From assembly GCA_000720805.1 (NCBI GenBank), contig JODI01000025.1, positions 62,001-126,000 on the forward strand: 64,000 nucleotides of DNA. The letters are read 5' to 3'. Under the pieces are notes generated by a model. It was not told where the DNA came from and made no database searches. It worked only from the letters and a program-made list of their open reading frames with translations. The DNA comes from Streptomyces violaceoruber. GTDB taxonomy: Bacteria; Actinomycetota; Actinomycetes; Streptomycetales; Streptomycetaceae. Positions 41,346 through 49,631 of the stretch are shown here, piece by piece (positions within the stretch are counted from its first letter, which is position 1; every line of letters begins with the position of its first letter). Both the position numbers and the translations under genes were made by a program.

Positions 41346-43238
41346 TCAACCCACTGCCCCTGATAGGGCCGCCCGTTCCCGAGCGGCGCGTACGGCCGCG
41401 GACAGGGTGGCGATGTCGTAGGCGCCGTGGTGGCGGCGCCCGTTGACGAAGAACGTGGGGGTGCCGGACACCCCGCTGAGGTCGGCGGACTCCACGTCCG
41501 CGGCGACCCTGGCCGCACCCGCCCCCGACCGGAGATCGGCGCGGAAACGGTCGGCGTCGAGACCGATCTCCTCGGCATAGCGGAGCAGATCCCTCGGCCG
41601 CAGATCGCCTTGGTGCCGCAGCAGCAGCTCGTGCATCTCCCAGTAGCGGTTCTGGCGCGCGGCGGCCTCCGACGCCTCCGCGGCCAGCTGGGCACTCGGG
41701 TGGACGTCGGTGAGCGGCAGATGCCGCCATACATAGCGCACGTCACCGAAGTCGGCGAGCAACTCGCGCACCACGGGCTCGGCGCGCCCGCAGTACGGGC
41801 ATTCGAAGTCCCCGTACTCCAGGAGAGTCACGGGCGCGTCCATGGGCCCTCGTACGTGGTCACGCTCGACGTCGACGGGGTCGATGAGGTCGACGACGGT
41901 CTGGCCGGTGCCGAGGAGGGCACGGGCACGGGAGGTGCGGGGAAGGGCGCTGATCACCCGGGTGACCAGCCAGGTGACGAGGAACGAGCAGACGACTGCC
42001 GTCAGGATGCCGATCTTCGCCTGCTCCAGCCGGTCCCCGTCGAAGGCCAGGGTGGCGATCAGCAGGGACACGGTGAAGCCCACTCCGGCGAGAGTGCCGC
42101 CCGCGGCGATGGCGCCCCAGCCGACCGGCGGGTGCAGGCGCCCCCCGCTGACGCGTGTCGTGAGCCAGGTCGCGCCGATGATGCCGAGCGGCTTGCCGGC
42201 CACGTAGCCGAGCAGGATGCCGAGCGTGACCGGTGAGGTGAAGGCATGGGACAACTGGCCGGTGCTGAGCGTGATGCCGGCGTTGGCGAGGGCGAACAGC
42301 GGCACGATGACATAGCTCGTCCAGGGATGGAGCGTCCGCTGGAGCCGGTCGTTGAGCGAGAGCGTCGAGGCGATCCCGCGTCGTACGGTGCGCTCGAGTT
42401 CGGGGGTCGGCTGCTCGCGGAAGCGCCTGAACAGTTTGCTGGCCTGTTCGAGGTCCCGGCGCTCCGCCGGGCGTGCGTACGTCAACAGGCCCATCGCCAG
42501 GCCCGTCACGACCGGGTCCACCCCCGACTTCAGGAGCGCCACCCAGACCGCCACGCCCAACACCGCGTACAAGGAGGGGACGCGTCCTCCGAGGGTGCGC
42601 CGCACCAGCAGGACGACGGCGAAGAGGCCGAGCGCGGTCAGCAGGGCGGGCAGGTCGACGGCCCCGCTGTAGGCGAAGGCGATGACGGCCAGCGCCAGGA
42701 AGTCGTCGACGACCGCGACGCTGAGGATGAAGACCCGAAGACTGCCGGGCAGCCGTGCGCCGAAGAGGGCGAGCATGCCCAGTGCGAACGCCGTGTCCGT
42801 CGACATGGCGGCACCCCAGCCGTGCACGGAGTCCTCACCCGCGTTGACGGCCAGATAGATCGCGACCGGGACGAGCATGCCGCTGAGCCCGGCGAGTACC
42901 GGCAGGGTGACCCGCCGGCGTTCGCGCAGCTCGCCCATGTCGAATTCGCGGCGTGCCTCCAGACCGACGACGAAGAAGAACAACGTCATCAGACCGCTGT
43001 TCAGCCACTCACGCAGGTCCAGGGACACCCCGCCGGATCCGACGCGGACCGACAGTTCGGTTCCCCACAGCGTCTCGTAGGAGCCGGGGGCGATGTTGGC
43101 CCAGGCGAGGGCGGCGAGCGCGGCGACGAGCAGTATCGCGGCACTGCCGGTCTCGGTCCGCAGGAAGGAAAGCAAGGGGCTGCGGGCCTCATTGCCGCAC
43201 ACGGTCTGTCCCGACAGGGGCGAGGTCTCAGGTGGCAC
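41346..43238 (-). CDS. nhaA: NhaA Na+/H+ antiporter fused to a DsbA/thioredoxin-fold domain
   Basis: 630-aa fusion. Residues up to about 420 are an NhaA antiporter with the key motifs STDTAFALG and [15 protein letters not shown] (adjacent aspartates for ion binding) and FALANAGI. The C-terminal 200 residues are a DsbA/Thioredoxin_4 domain with [15 protein letters not shown] (CxxC near 481) and the cis-proline loop SGTPTFFVN. This fusion is common in actinobacteria; it exports sodium, with a redox domain of uncertain role. GTG at 43238 with GGGAG five bases upstream is the chosen start. Confidence 0.88.
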   Translation of the reverse strand: MPPETSPLSGQTVCGNEARSPLLSFLRTETGSAAILLVAALAALAWANIAPGSYETLWGTELSVRVGSGGVSLDLREWLNSGLMTLFFFVVGLEARREFDMGELRERRRVTLPVLAGLSGMLVPVAIYLAVNAGEDSVHGWGAAMSTDTAFALGMLALFGARLPGSLRVFILSVAVVDDFLALAVIAFAYSGAVDLPALLTALGLFAVVLLVRRTLGGRVPSLYAVLGVAVWVALLKSGVDPVVTGLAMGLLTYARPAERRDLEQASKLFRRFREQPTPELERTVRRGIASTLSLNDRLQRTLHPWTSYVIVPLFALANAGITLSTGQLSHAFTSPVTLGILLGYVAGKPLGIIGATWLTTRVSGGRLHPPVGWGAIAAGGTLAGVGFTVSLLIATLAFDGDRLEQAKIGILTAVVCSFLVTWLVTRVISALPRTSRARALLGTGQTVVDLIDPVDVERDHVRGPMDAPVTLLEYGDFECPYCGRAEPVVRELLADFGDVRYVWRHLPLTDVHPSAQLAAEASEAAARQNRYWEMHELLLRHQGDLRPRDLLRYAEEIGLDADRFRADLRSGAGAARVAADVESADLSGVSGTPTFFVNGRRHHGAYDIATLSAAVRAARERAALSGAVG

Positions 43239-43366
43239 GATCACTCCCGATGGGGCCCTGCGCACGCACGATTCTGGCGCTGTTCATGATCCGGCACTCG
43301 GCGAAAGCGGTGATCCGCGGTGACTCGCGATGTTCCCGGAGTGGCCTCCGGCCGCAGGATGGGCGG

Positions 43367-43612
43367 TCAGCTCTGGTAGCCCTCGACCTGCGACGCCGGG
43401 CGTACGTGTGCGTCGTCGGGGTTCCCGCCGAACTCGCTCTTCGCGCGTCGCTGGCGCAGCAGATCCCAGCACTGGTCGAGTGAGCGTTCCAGCTGCCCGA
43501 GCCGTTCGTGTTCGGTCGTGCTGTCGATCTGCCCGGAGGCGAGGGCGTCACGGATCCTGCGCTCGTCGTCGACCATCGCCGTGATCCTGGCCAGGATGTC
43601 TTCTTGGTCCAT
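43367..43612 (-). CDS. DUF2630 family protein
   Basis: 81-aa soluble helical protein matching DUF2630 along its length: ILARITAMVDDERRIRDAL at the start, LDQCWDLLRQRRAKSEFGGNPDDA in the middle and a VEGYQS end. Function is unknown in the family. The ATG follows a purine-rich GAAGGGAG stretch. It stands alone between nhaA and the toxin/antitoxin pair. Confidence 0.88.
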   Translation of the reverse strand: MDQEDILARITAMVDDERRIRDALASGQIDSTTEHERLGQLERSLDQCWDLLRQRRAKSEFGGNPDDAHVRPASQVEGYQS

Positions 43613-43663
43613 GTCCCTGCTCCCTTCTCGGCGTCGAGCCCACTGTACGGGCCGGGGCGTGGT

Positions 43664-44053
43664 TCAGGCGGTGATCCAGTCCCGTAGGCGGCGAGCGATC
43701 CGGGAGACACCGAGGGCCCCGGAGGCGGCGTCGCGTACGAGGGCGACAGCCGCCTTGGGCTCGTACTCGAGTTCGCGGGCGTTGAGGATCAGGTAGGCCT
43801 CGGTCGCGTGCCAGGCGAAAGCCTCGTTGGAGTGCTCCAGGCACGGCAGCTTCGCCAGGGTCTGCAATAGCGCGGCGGCCTTGAGCCAGACCGATCCGTA
43901 GATCTCGCGTTCCATCGCCCTGGCGTTGACCCGGGCGACCGCGGCGTAGAGCGGGCCGTAGTCGTCGACCTGGGGATCGCCCTCCAGCAGTTCCGCGGCG
44001 TGCAGCAGGAAGGCCACCTCGAGCGGGTGCGGCGGTGGTTCCGGCTGGGTCAC
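43664..44053 (-). CDS. Doc/Fic-like toxin, degenerate active site
   Basis: 129-aa protein resembling Doc-type toxins: EIYGSVWLKAAALLQTLAKLPCLEHSNEAFAWHATEAYLILN. The canonical HPFxxGNKR active motif reads HSNEAFAWHA, so the catalytic His-Pro-Phe and the nucleotide-binding Gly-Asn are lost or changed. The ATG overlaps the antitoxin stop (ATGA), the typical toxin/antitoxin order. Whether it still modifies a target (Doc phosphorylates EF-Tu) is doubtful. Confidence 0.65.
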   Translation of the reverse strand: MTQPEPPPHPLEVAFLLHAAELLEGDPQVDDYGPLYAAVARVNARAMEREIYGSVWLKAAALLQTLAKLPCLEHSNEAFAWHATEAYLILNARELEYEPKAAVALVRDAASGALGVSRIARRLRDWITA

Positions 44054-44346
44054 GCGGCGTGCCCTCGGTCCTCGTGCTGGAGCTCTCGCAGCGCCTCCTG
44101 CTCGGCCGCCCGCTGCTCGGCGCTGGGATCCGCGGTGCCGGGCTCAGCGGCGAAGGCCGCGCCGCTGCGGGCCATCGACGCACGGAAGCCTTCGACGAAG
44201 CGCCGCTCCACGGCCGTGGCGCGGTCGTAGGCGGCCGACAGAATGTACTCCTGCATGCTGACCCCCGCCTGCTTCGCGGCTGCCGCGATGGCCTCCCGCT
44301 GCGCGGGGTCCGGAAAACGCAGGTTCATCGCCTTGGGATCCGACAT
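44050..44346 (-). CDS. Antitoxin of the Doc-like pair (CopG/Arc-like)
   Basis: 98-aa protein whose first half, MNLRFPDPAQREAIAAAAKQ followed by AGVSMQEYILSAA, is a ribbon-helix-helix DNA-binding module. The charged C-terminal tail would bind the toxin. The ATG at 44346 is preferred over a GTG three codons upstream. Its promoter region carries the repeated GGTACC site, consistent with autoregulation. Confidence 0.7.
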   Translation of the reverse strand: MSDPKAMNLRFPDPAQREAIAAAAKQAGVSMQEYILSAAYDRATAVERRFVEGFRASMARSGAAFAAEPGTADPSAEQRAAEQEALRELQHEDRGHAA

Positions 44347-44355
44347 GACACCCAC

Positions 44356-44370
44356 GGTACCAGCGGTACC
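44356..44370. promoter_or_regulatory. Repeated GGTACC operator of the toxin/antitoxin operon
   Basis: Two GGTACC palindromes separated by 3 bp lie 10 bp before the antitoxin ATG. The 9-bp period suits binding of two ribbon-helix-helix dimers. This is a likely autoregulatory operator; binding is inferred from position and symmetry. Confidence 0.45.
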
Positions 44371-44376
44371 ACTCGT

Positions 44377-45108
44377 CTATTCCTCGTCGGCGGGCGCGGC
44401 CATCTCGACATCGAGCACGCCGTCGTTGTCGAAGAGGTCGGTGGCCAGCCGGCTGGTGTCCGCGGTGCCTTCCAGTTCCAGCAGGACGCGCGCGGCCGGG
44501 TCCGTGCGGCCGGGCAGCCGCTCGGCTCTGACCTGCACGATGCGGAAGCCCTGCCGGGTACACGTCTCCATCAGCTGGGGCAGCAGTGCCCGGCCGGTCA
44601 GGTAGGTCAGCCGGACCTCGACGCCGGTGTCCGCGGTGCCGGGGACGAGACGGGCCGAGAGGAGGGGATAACCGCGCACCACAAGGAAATGCAGCGCGGT
44701 GACGGCCGCGGCGAGGACGGGCAGCCCGCCGCCGCAGGCCATGCCGACCGCACAGGTGAGCCAGATCGTCGCGGCGGTGGTCAGACCACGGACGGCGTCC
44801 CTGCGTACGAAGATCAGGCCGCCGCCGATGAAGCCGATCCCGGAGACGATCTGCGCGGCCACCCGGGAGGGGTCGAAGGAGACGTTCTCCAGACCGAGCA
44901 CGTTGGTGAAGCCGTGCTGGGAGACCTCCATCATCAAAGCGCTGGCGATGCCCACCAGGGTGTGGGTGCGCAACCCGGCGCTCTTCTGCTGTGCCGCCCG
45001 TTCCCAGCCGATCAGGCTCGACAGCACCAGTGCGAGTCCGATCTCGGCAAGTTGCCGCAATCCCTGTCCGTTGTCCACGTCCCACAACGAGACCGCCAGA
45101 GCAGCCAT
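44377..45108 (-). CDS. MgtC/SapB family membrane protein
   Basis: 243-aa protein. The MgtC N-terminal membrane domain is clear: LSSLIGWERAAQQKSAGLRTHTLVGIASAL, then VSGIGFIGGGLIF and VRGLTTAATIWLTCAVGMACG, with several helices. An ACT-like soluble C-terminal domain follows (GVEVRLTYLTGRALLPQLMETC). MgtC proteins support growth at low magnesium and modulate ATP synthase or phosphate uptake in other bacteria. The ATG at 45108 has a perfect AGGAGG five bases upstream. Confidence 0.87.
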   Translation of the reverse strand: MAALAVSLWDVDNGQGLRQLAEIGLALVLSSLIGWERAAQQKSAGLRTHTLVGIASALMMEVSQHGFTNVLGLENVSFDPSRVAAQIVSGIGFIGGGLIFVRRDAVRGLTTAATIWLTCAVGMACGGGLPVLAAAVTALHFLVVRGYPLLSARLVPGTADTGVEVRLTYLTGRALLPQLMETCTRQGFRIVQVRAERLPGRTDPAARVLLELEGTADTSRLATDLFDNDGVLDVEMAAPADEE

Positions 45109-45275
45109 GCGCACCTCCTGTCAGGTCTGGCTCCTACCCCCGATGGAGCAGTCATGCCTGCGGAGCACGAACGCTGCCCCCCGCGCCTCGATGACCTTCA
45201 TGCCGGCGAGCGGGTGAGCCGCCGCGCGGTCGCCCCGGTCGTCCGCCGAAACGTGGTCACGCCTGAACACCTCGC

Positions 45276-45316
45276 GCGGCACGAACACCGCCCGCTCCGG
45301 GCGGTGTTCGTGCCGC
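45276..45316. promoter_or_regulatory. 19-bp perfect hairpin with 3-base loop
   Basis: GCGGCACGAACACCGCCCG pairs perfectly with its complement across the loop CTC. The stem is long and starts 168 bp upstream of the MgtC start codon. It could be a terminator/attenuator in the MgtC leader or a bidirectional barrier; without a U-run the direction is open. Confidence 0.6.
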
Positions 45317-45510
45317 ACCGACCGCGTACCGCGACCGCGTACCGCGACCGTGGAGTGCGACCGTGGAGTGCAACGCGTTTGCGACCCCGTGACGCCCGAT
45401 GTACGGGGATGGCCGGCGGCGGAACCGGGGGACGGGCGGGGCGCTCCCCGTCGCTGCGCCGCACCGCGTGGCGGAATAGAGACCTTCACCCGCGTGTTGG
45501 CGACACCGTA

Positions 45511-45524
45511 GTTGATGCATCAAC
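45511..45524. promoter_or_regulatory. 14-bp MarR-type palindrome before the LLM gene
   Basis: GTTGATGCATCAAC is fully self-complementary and ends 19 bp before the ATG of the LLM oxidoreductase. TTGATGCATCAA-like palindromes are typical MarR-family operators. No marR gene is in the window. It probably represses the oxidoreductase gene. Confidence 0.55.
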
Positions 45525-45543
45525 CAGAGGGAGGGTGAGGTCG

Positions 45544-46650
45544 ATGCAGTTCGGCATCTTCACCGTCGGCGATGTGACCACCGACCCGACCACGGGCCGT
45601 ACGCCGACCGAGTACGAGCGGATCAAGGCCATGGTCGCCATCGCGCTGAAGGCCGAGGAGGTCGGGCTCGACGTCTTCGCGACCGGTGAACACCACAACC
45701 CGCCGTTCGTGCCGTCGTCCCCGACGACCATGCTCGGATACGTGGCCGCGCGCACCGACAGGCTCATCCTCTCCACCGCCACCACACTGATCACCACCAA
45801 CGACCCGGTGAAGATCGCCGAGGACTACGCGATGCTCCAGCACCTGGCCGACGGGCGTGTCGACCTGGTGATGGGCCGCGGCAACACCGGCCCGGTCTAC
45901 CCCTGGTTCGGCAAGGACATCCGCGAAGGCATCAACCTCGCCATCGAGAACTACGCCCTGCTGCGCCGGCTGTGGCGCGAGGACGTCGTGAACTGGGAAG
46001 GGAAGTTCCGTACGCCGCTCCAGGGGTTCACCTCAACACCCCGGCCACTGGACGGAGTGCCGCCGTTCGTCTGGCACGGCTCCATCCGGTCCCCGGAGAT
46101 CGCCGAGCAGGCCGCGTACTACGGCGACGGCTTCTTCGCCAACAACATCTTCTGGCCCAAGGAACACTTCCAGCGTCTGATCAACCTGTACCGGGAGCGG
46201 TACGCGCACTACGGCCACGGCACGCCGGAGCAGGCGATCGTGGGGCTGGGCGGCCAGGTGTACATGCGCCGTAACTCCCAGGACGCCGTACGGGAGTTCC
46301 GGCCGTTCTTCGACCACTCGCCGGTGATGGGCGGCGGGATCTCCCTGGAGGAGTACATGGAGCAGACCCCGCTGACCGTCGGCACCCCCGAGCAGGTCAT
46401 CGAGAAGACGCTCACCTTCCGTGAGCACTTCGGCGACTACCAGCGCCAGCTTTTCAACGTGGACGGCGGCGGACTGCCGCTGGAGACCGTGCTGGAGCAG
46501 ATCGACATGCTCGGCGAGGAGGTCGTACCCGTCCTACGTAAGGAGTTCGCCCAGAACCGGCCGGCCGACGTGCCCGACGCCCCCACTCATGCCTCCCTGC
46601 TGGCCGCCCGCGACGCCGCGGACGCTCCGTCAGCGGATCCGGTGGCCTGA
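45544..46650 (+). CDS. LLM class flavin-dependent oxidoreductase
   Basis: Luciferase-like monooxygenase fold protein, 368 aa. Characteristic segments are MQFGIFTVGD at the first strand, AEEVGLDVFATGEHHNPPFVPSSP, DLVMGRGNTGPVYPWFG and RSPEIAEQAAYYGDGFF. It uses FMN or F420; the F420-independent alkanal-monooxygenase-like group with GEHHNP is most likely. The substrate is unknown. The ATG has GGGAGGGTGAGG upstream and a palindromic operator before that. A small TPR protein follows 55 bp later. Confidence 0.85.
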   Translation: MQFGIFTVGDVTTDPTTGRTPTEYERIKAMVAIALKAEEVGLDVFATGEHHNPPFVPSSPTTMLGYVAARTDRLILSTATTLITTNDPVKIAEDYAMLQHLADGRVDLVMGRGNTGPVYPWFGKDIREGINLAIENYALLRRLWREDVVNWEGKFRTPLQGFTSTPRPLDGVPPFVWHGSIRSPEIAEQAAYYGDGFFANNIFWPKEHFQRLINLYRERYAHYGHGTPEQAIVGLGGQVYMRRNSQDAVREFRPFFDHSPVMGGGISLEEYMEQTPLTVGTPEQVIEKTLTFREHFGDYQRQLFNVDGGGLPLETVLEQIDMLGEEVVPVLRKEFAQNRPADVPDAPTHASLLAARDAADAPSADPVA

Positions 46651-46694
46651 GACGGGCAGACGGACGGACGGGCAGACGGGCAGACGGGCAGACT
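46651..46694. repeat. Short GACGGGCA/GACGGACG tandem repeat
   Basis: The gap between the LLM and TPR genes is mostly copies of GACGGGCA and variants. It is an imperfect microsatellite, with the TPR ribosome site (AAGGAG) directly after it. Confidence 0.6.
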
Positions 46695-46705
46695 AAGGAG
46701 TACCG

Positions 46706-47137
46706 ATGAGTGACGAGTTCAACGACTACCGGGCGAACGGCGAGGTCGCGCCCGACCGGTGGGCGAGCGCCCTGCACCTGTTCGACAACGGGGCCGGGGT
46801 CCCGCACGAGGAGACAACCGTCGAACGCTGGGAGCGGGCCCGGTTGCTCTTCGAGGCCAAGGACTACATCAGCGCCGCCCGGCTCCTCGCCGCCGTCGTG
46901 GAGGAGGTTCCGGAACAGACCGGTCCCAGGCTGCTGCTCGCCCGCACCTACTACCACTCCGCCCAACTGGGCCGTGCCGAGGAGCAGTTGCGCAAGGTCG
47001 TCGAACGGGACCCGGTGGAGCACTACGCCCACCTGCTGCTGGGCCGCACCCTGGAACGTCAGGGGAGGGACGAGGAGGCGCGACTCTGGCTCCGTATGGC
47101 CGCCGCGTTCTCGGGCGAGGTCGCGGACGACCACTGA
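46706..47137 (+). CDS. Small tetratricopeptide-repeat protein
   Basis: 143-aa soluble protein with about two to three TPR units in residues 40-135 (ERARLLFEAKDYISAARLLAAVVEEVPE; LLLARTYYHSAQLGRAEEQLRKVVERDP; HLLLGRTLERQGRDEEARLWLRMA). AAGGAG precedes the ATG. TPRs mediate protein contacts; a partner is not evident. It is probably co-transcribed with the LLM oxidoreductase. Confidence 0.85.
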   Translation: MSDEFNDYRANGEVAPDRWASALHLFDNGAGVPHEETTVERWERARLLFEAKDYISAARLLAAVVEEVPEQTGPRLLLARTYYHSAQLGRAEEQLRKVVERDPVEHYAHLLLGRTLERQGRDEEARLWLRMAAAFSGEVADDH

Positions 47138-47374
47138 GGGACGGGCAGGGTGTCGCGGGCGGAGCGGGCCGTCGCTGCTTTGCGGGCCGGTGAGCGGGGA
47201 AGCCGACGGTGACCACGCGTGGGAGGCCGCTGAGCGACTTCCGTGTTCCCGCTCCAGAACCGCGGGGAGAAGCCACGACTGCCACCGGGGCCACCGGGGC
47301 CACCGGGCCTGCCGGTGTGGCCGACCGAGACACAGCCTCGCCCGCGTGGAGGCTCTGAGCTGCCCCCCGTCCTG

Positions 47375-48100
47375 TCAGGGGCGGGGTCGCAGCTCCGGAG
47401 CGGTCGGTGGCCGACCGGTGACGTTGGTGATCAGCTCGGTGCACAGGACGCGGAGTTTGATGTTGCGCTGCTGGGAGGCGGACCGCAGGATGCCGAAGGC
47501 CTCGTCGGCGGTACAGCGCTGCTGTCCCATGACCACCCCGAGGGCCTGGTCGATCACGCTGCGGGACTGAATGGCGGTCTGCAGCTGTTCGGCGAACTCC
47601 TGGGTGTCGGCGATGCGTTGGGCCAGTGCGATGGCACCGGTGGCTTGCTCGGCGAGTGAGCGCAAGGCGTCGAGATCCGTCTGCCGGAACGCGTCCGGCG
47701 GGGCGGCGTACAGGTTGATCGCGCACGCGGTGTGGGTGTGGGCGGCGATCGGCAGCGAGAGGGAGGAGCGGATTCCGCAGGCCGCGGCGTACGCGGGATA
47801 GTCGCCCCACCGAGTCTCCCGCAGCATGTCACCGACGAGCAGCTCCTGGCCGGTGCGCAGGGCGTGCAGGCAGGGGCCGTCGTCCTGGCCGTACTGTTTC
47901 TCGTCCAGCTTCGTGGCCACGCTTCCGGCGCTGACCACGGTCAGGGGCCGCCCGTCGCGTTCCAGGGTGAGGCCGGCGCCTTCGGCGCGGGACAGCTCGA
48001 GGGCCTCGTCCGCCAGCGTCTGCAGGAAGTCTTCCAGGGAGTCGGTCTCCAGCAGCCACTGGGTGAGGTGGCTGCTGCCGTATGCGTCGTCGGCGCTCAT
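47375..48100 (-). CDS. GAF and ANTAR domain transcription antiterminator
   Basis: 241-aa regulator. A GAF sensor spans about 20-165 (DEALELSRAEGAGLTLERDGRP through SLPIAAHTHTACAINLYA). A C-terminal ANTAR RNA-binding domain follows (SVIDQALGVVMGQQRCTADEAFGILRSASQQ). ANTAR proteins bind paired hairpins in nascent RNA to prevent termination. The ATG at 48100 has AAGGAACC upstream. An inverted repeat (GAGCTGC/GCAGCTC, 47357-47395) overlaps its 3' end and may terminate the convergent transcripts. Confidence 0.87.
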   Translation of the reverse strand: MSADDAYGSSHLTQWLLETDSLEDFLQTLADEALELSRAEGAGLTLERDGRPLTVVSAGSVATKLDEKQYGQDDGPCLHALRTGQELLVGDMLRETRWGDYPAYAAACGIRSSLSLPIAAHTHTACAINLYAAPPDAFRQTDLDALRSLAEQATGAIALAQRIADTQEFAEQLQTAIQSRSVIDQALGVVMGQQRCTADEAFGILRSASQQRNIKLRVLCTELITNVTGRPPTAPELRPRP

Positions 48101-48485
48101 CACAGGTTCCTTCACGGGGCCGCGGCCCAGTTGTGGGCATCTTCTCGTGCCACCGGGGCGACGGATTCCCACGTCCGAAGGACACCTCCAGTGCGGCCGC
48201 CGGCTGACACCAGTGCGGTCACCAACGCAGCCTGGGCTGTCCTTACCACGCTACGCCCACCGGAGCCCGGGGAGGAGAGCGGCGCTCACCGGCGTCGATG
48301 GCGCTCCCGAGCCGCGGGACCGTCGCCGGAGGCCGGTGCGGGGTCGACCGGCGGCCCGCCCCCTGGCGCCCCGGCCGGCCTGGTGCGCACAGCGCTGTGG
48401 CTCCACGGATGACGCGACCCCAAGGGCTCAGGAGGCGGCGGAAAACCCCAACGAGGTCGCTGCCAGGCGGTGTTAGCCTGACGGC
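48101..48485. other. 385-bp gap between ANTAR and erm loci
   Basis: No gene is supported here. The right end holds the putative erm leader promoter: TAGCCT at 48474-48479 is a plausible -10 box six bases before the leader ATG at 48486, which suggests a leaderless or near-leaderless transcript. No convincing -35 box is seen. Confidence 0.4.
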
Positions 48486-48536
48486 ATGCAGCTCTGCCAC
48501 ACCCAGATCCATTTCATGAGGCTGCGCCGCGCCTAG
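48486..48536 (+). CDS. erm leader peptide with MRLR stalling motif
   Basis: A 16-codon frame encodes MQLCHTQIHFMRLRRA and ends in TAG, 154 bp before the erm start. Leaders of inducible macrolide-resistance methyltransferases often contain an Arg-Leu-Arg motif at which macrolide-bound ribosomes stall; the ErmD leader MTHSMRLR is the classical case. The peptide, its distance to erm and the GC-rich region between them fit an attenuation switch. It is a recognition by pattern; stalling is inferred. Confidence 0.65.
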   Translation: MQLCHTQIHFMRLRRA

Positions 48537-49244
48537 CGGCGGGCCCCTTCTCACGCGTCTGCTTCTCCGCGTCACCTCGCAATCTTGTGCGGGTGCGCGT
48601 TCCCGCGTTCGTTCAGGCCCCCGCTTCCGGGTCCCGCCGGTGCGGCGCTTCGTGCTGCCCCGGCTCCGAACGGTGTTGCGGAGCAGATTCATGTCATATT
48701 TTCCCGGCAGGGCGGCAGACGCGAGCTCGGCCAGAACTTCCTGGTCGACCGGTCCGTGATCGACGCCATCGATGCCCTGGTGGCCCGGACGAAAGGTCCC
48801 GTCCTGGAGATCGGGGCCGGTGACGGTGCCCTGACCCTCCCGCTGAGCAGGCACGGCAGGACGATCACCGCCATCGAGCTCGACACCCGGCGGGCCCTGC
48901 GCCTCGGCGCCCGCACCCCCGCTCACGTGACCGTGGTGAATGAGGATTTCCTGCGCTACTCGCTGCCGCGCACGCCGCACGTGGTCGTCGGCAACCTCCC
49001 CTTCCATCTGACGACGGCGATCACGCGCCGGCTGCTCGACGCCCAGAACTGGCACACCGCCGTACTTCTCGTCCAGTGGGAGGTCGCCCGCTGCAGGGCC
49101 GGCGTCGGCGGGGCGACCCTGCTGACGGCCGGCTGGGCGCCGTGGTACGAGTTCGATCTGCACTCCCGTGTCCCGGCGCGCGCCTTCCGCCCCATGCCGG
49201 GAGTGGACGGGGGACTGCTGACCGTCCGACGGCGGTCCGCGCCC

Positions 49245-49340
49245 CTAGGGCCCTTCTGATGGATCTCCGCGGCGTCGCGACGCCCGGCACGCACTCCCCC
49301 ACTCTCGACTTCGCTCGAGCGGGGGGACCCCCATGCCGCA
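49245..49340. repeat. Element interrupting the erm 3' end
   Basis: About 96 bp foreign to Erm. The first 37 bp (49245-49281) match 39532-39496 with one difference. The rest contains a hairpin-forming unit (CCCCCACTCTCGACTTCGCT with its GC-rich complement, 49299-49326) of a kind widely repeated between genes in Streptomyces. Some 15-20 Erm codons expected at this point appear lost. It is a small non-autonomous insertion or recombination scar. Confidence 0.55.
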
Positions 49341-49561
49341 CGGAAGGAGATCCTGAGGCGCAGCGGGCGGATCCCGCACCAGGAGCTGGCGGCGTGGCTG
49401 CGGAGGAACGAGATCCCCCCGCAGTCGCTGCCGAGAGATCTGAAGCCCGGTCAGTGGGCGTCGTTGTGGGCGCTGGCCGGCGGTGCGGCGGGCAGGACGT
49501 CCGACGCTGCGTCCGGTGGCGCGGCGGGATCGGCCCGGGCGGGGGCCGGCCACCCGGGCCG

Positions 49562-49618
49562 GGCTCCCGCGAGCCGCCGGGGTGAGCCGCCGGCCCGACC
49601 GGGCGGCTCGCGGGAGCC
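49562..49618 (+). terminator. Strong hairpin after erm
   Basis: A perfect 17-bp stem (GGCTCCCGCGAGCCGCC, complement at 49602-49618) with a 23-base loop overlaps the end of the erm frame. It is a typical strong Streptomyces terminator. Confidence 0.7.
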
Positions 49619-49631
49619 TCACCGGGACTGA

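Larger units (their letters stand above)
45109..45543. other. 435-bp intergenic region upstream of the MgtC and LLM genes
   Basis: This divergent gap contains a 19-bp perfect hairpin (45276-45316), a run of short direct repeats (CGACCGCGTAC and CGACCGTGGAGTG, 45320-45375) and a 14-bp palindrome near the LLM start. No coding frame is convincing. It could include a long MgtC leader, but no known riboswitch was recognised. Confidence 0.6.
48691..49631 (+). pseudogene. erm: erm 23S rRNA adenine-N6-methyltransferase, apparently disrupted
   Basis: The body matches Streptomyces Erm proteins, which dimethylate A2058 of 23S rRNA for macrolide resistance: GRRELGQNFLVDRSVIDAID, LEIGAGDGALTLPLSRHG (SAM site) and VVGNLPFHLTTAITRRL (catalytic NLPF). 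Two defects are seen. The only well-placed ATG (48691, GGAG seven bases upstream) is one base out of frame with the body; one extra base in the TTTTCCC run would give MSYFSRQGGRREL. After GGLLTVRRRSAPL the frame enters a foreign element (49245-49340), and the Erm C-terminus (RKEILRRSGRIPHQELAAWL) resumes in another frame at 49341. A sequencing error could explain the first defect but not the second. Confidence 0.7.
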
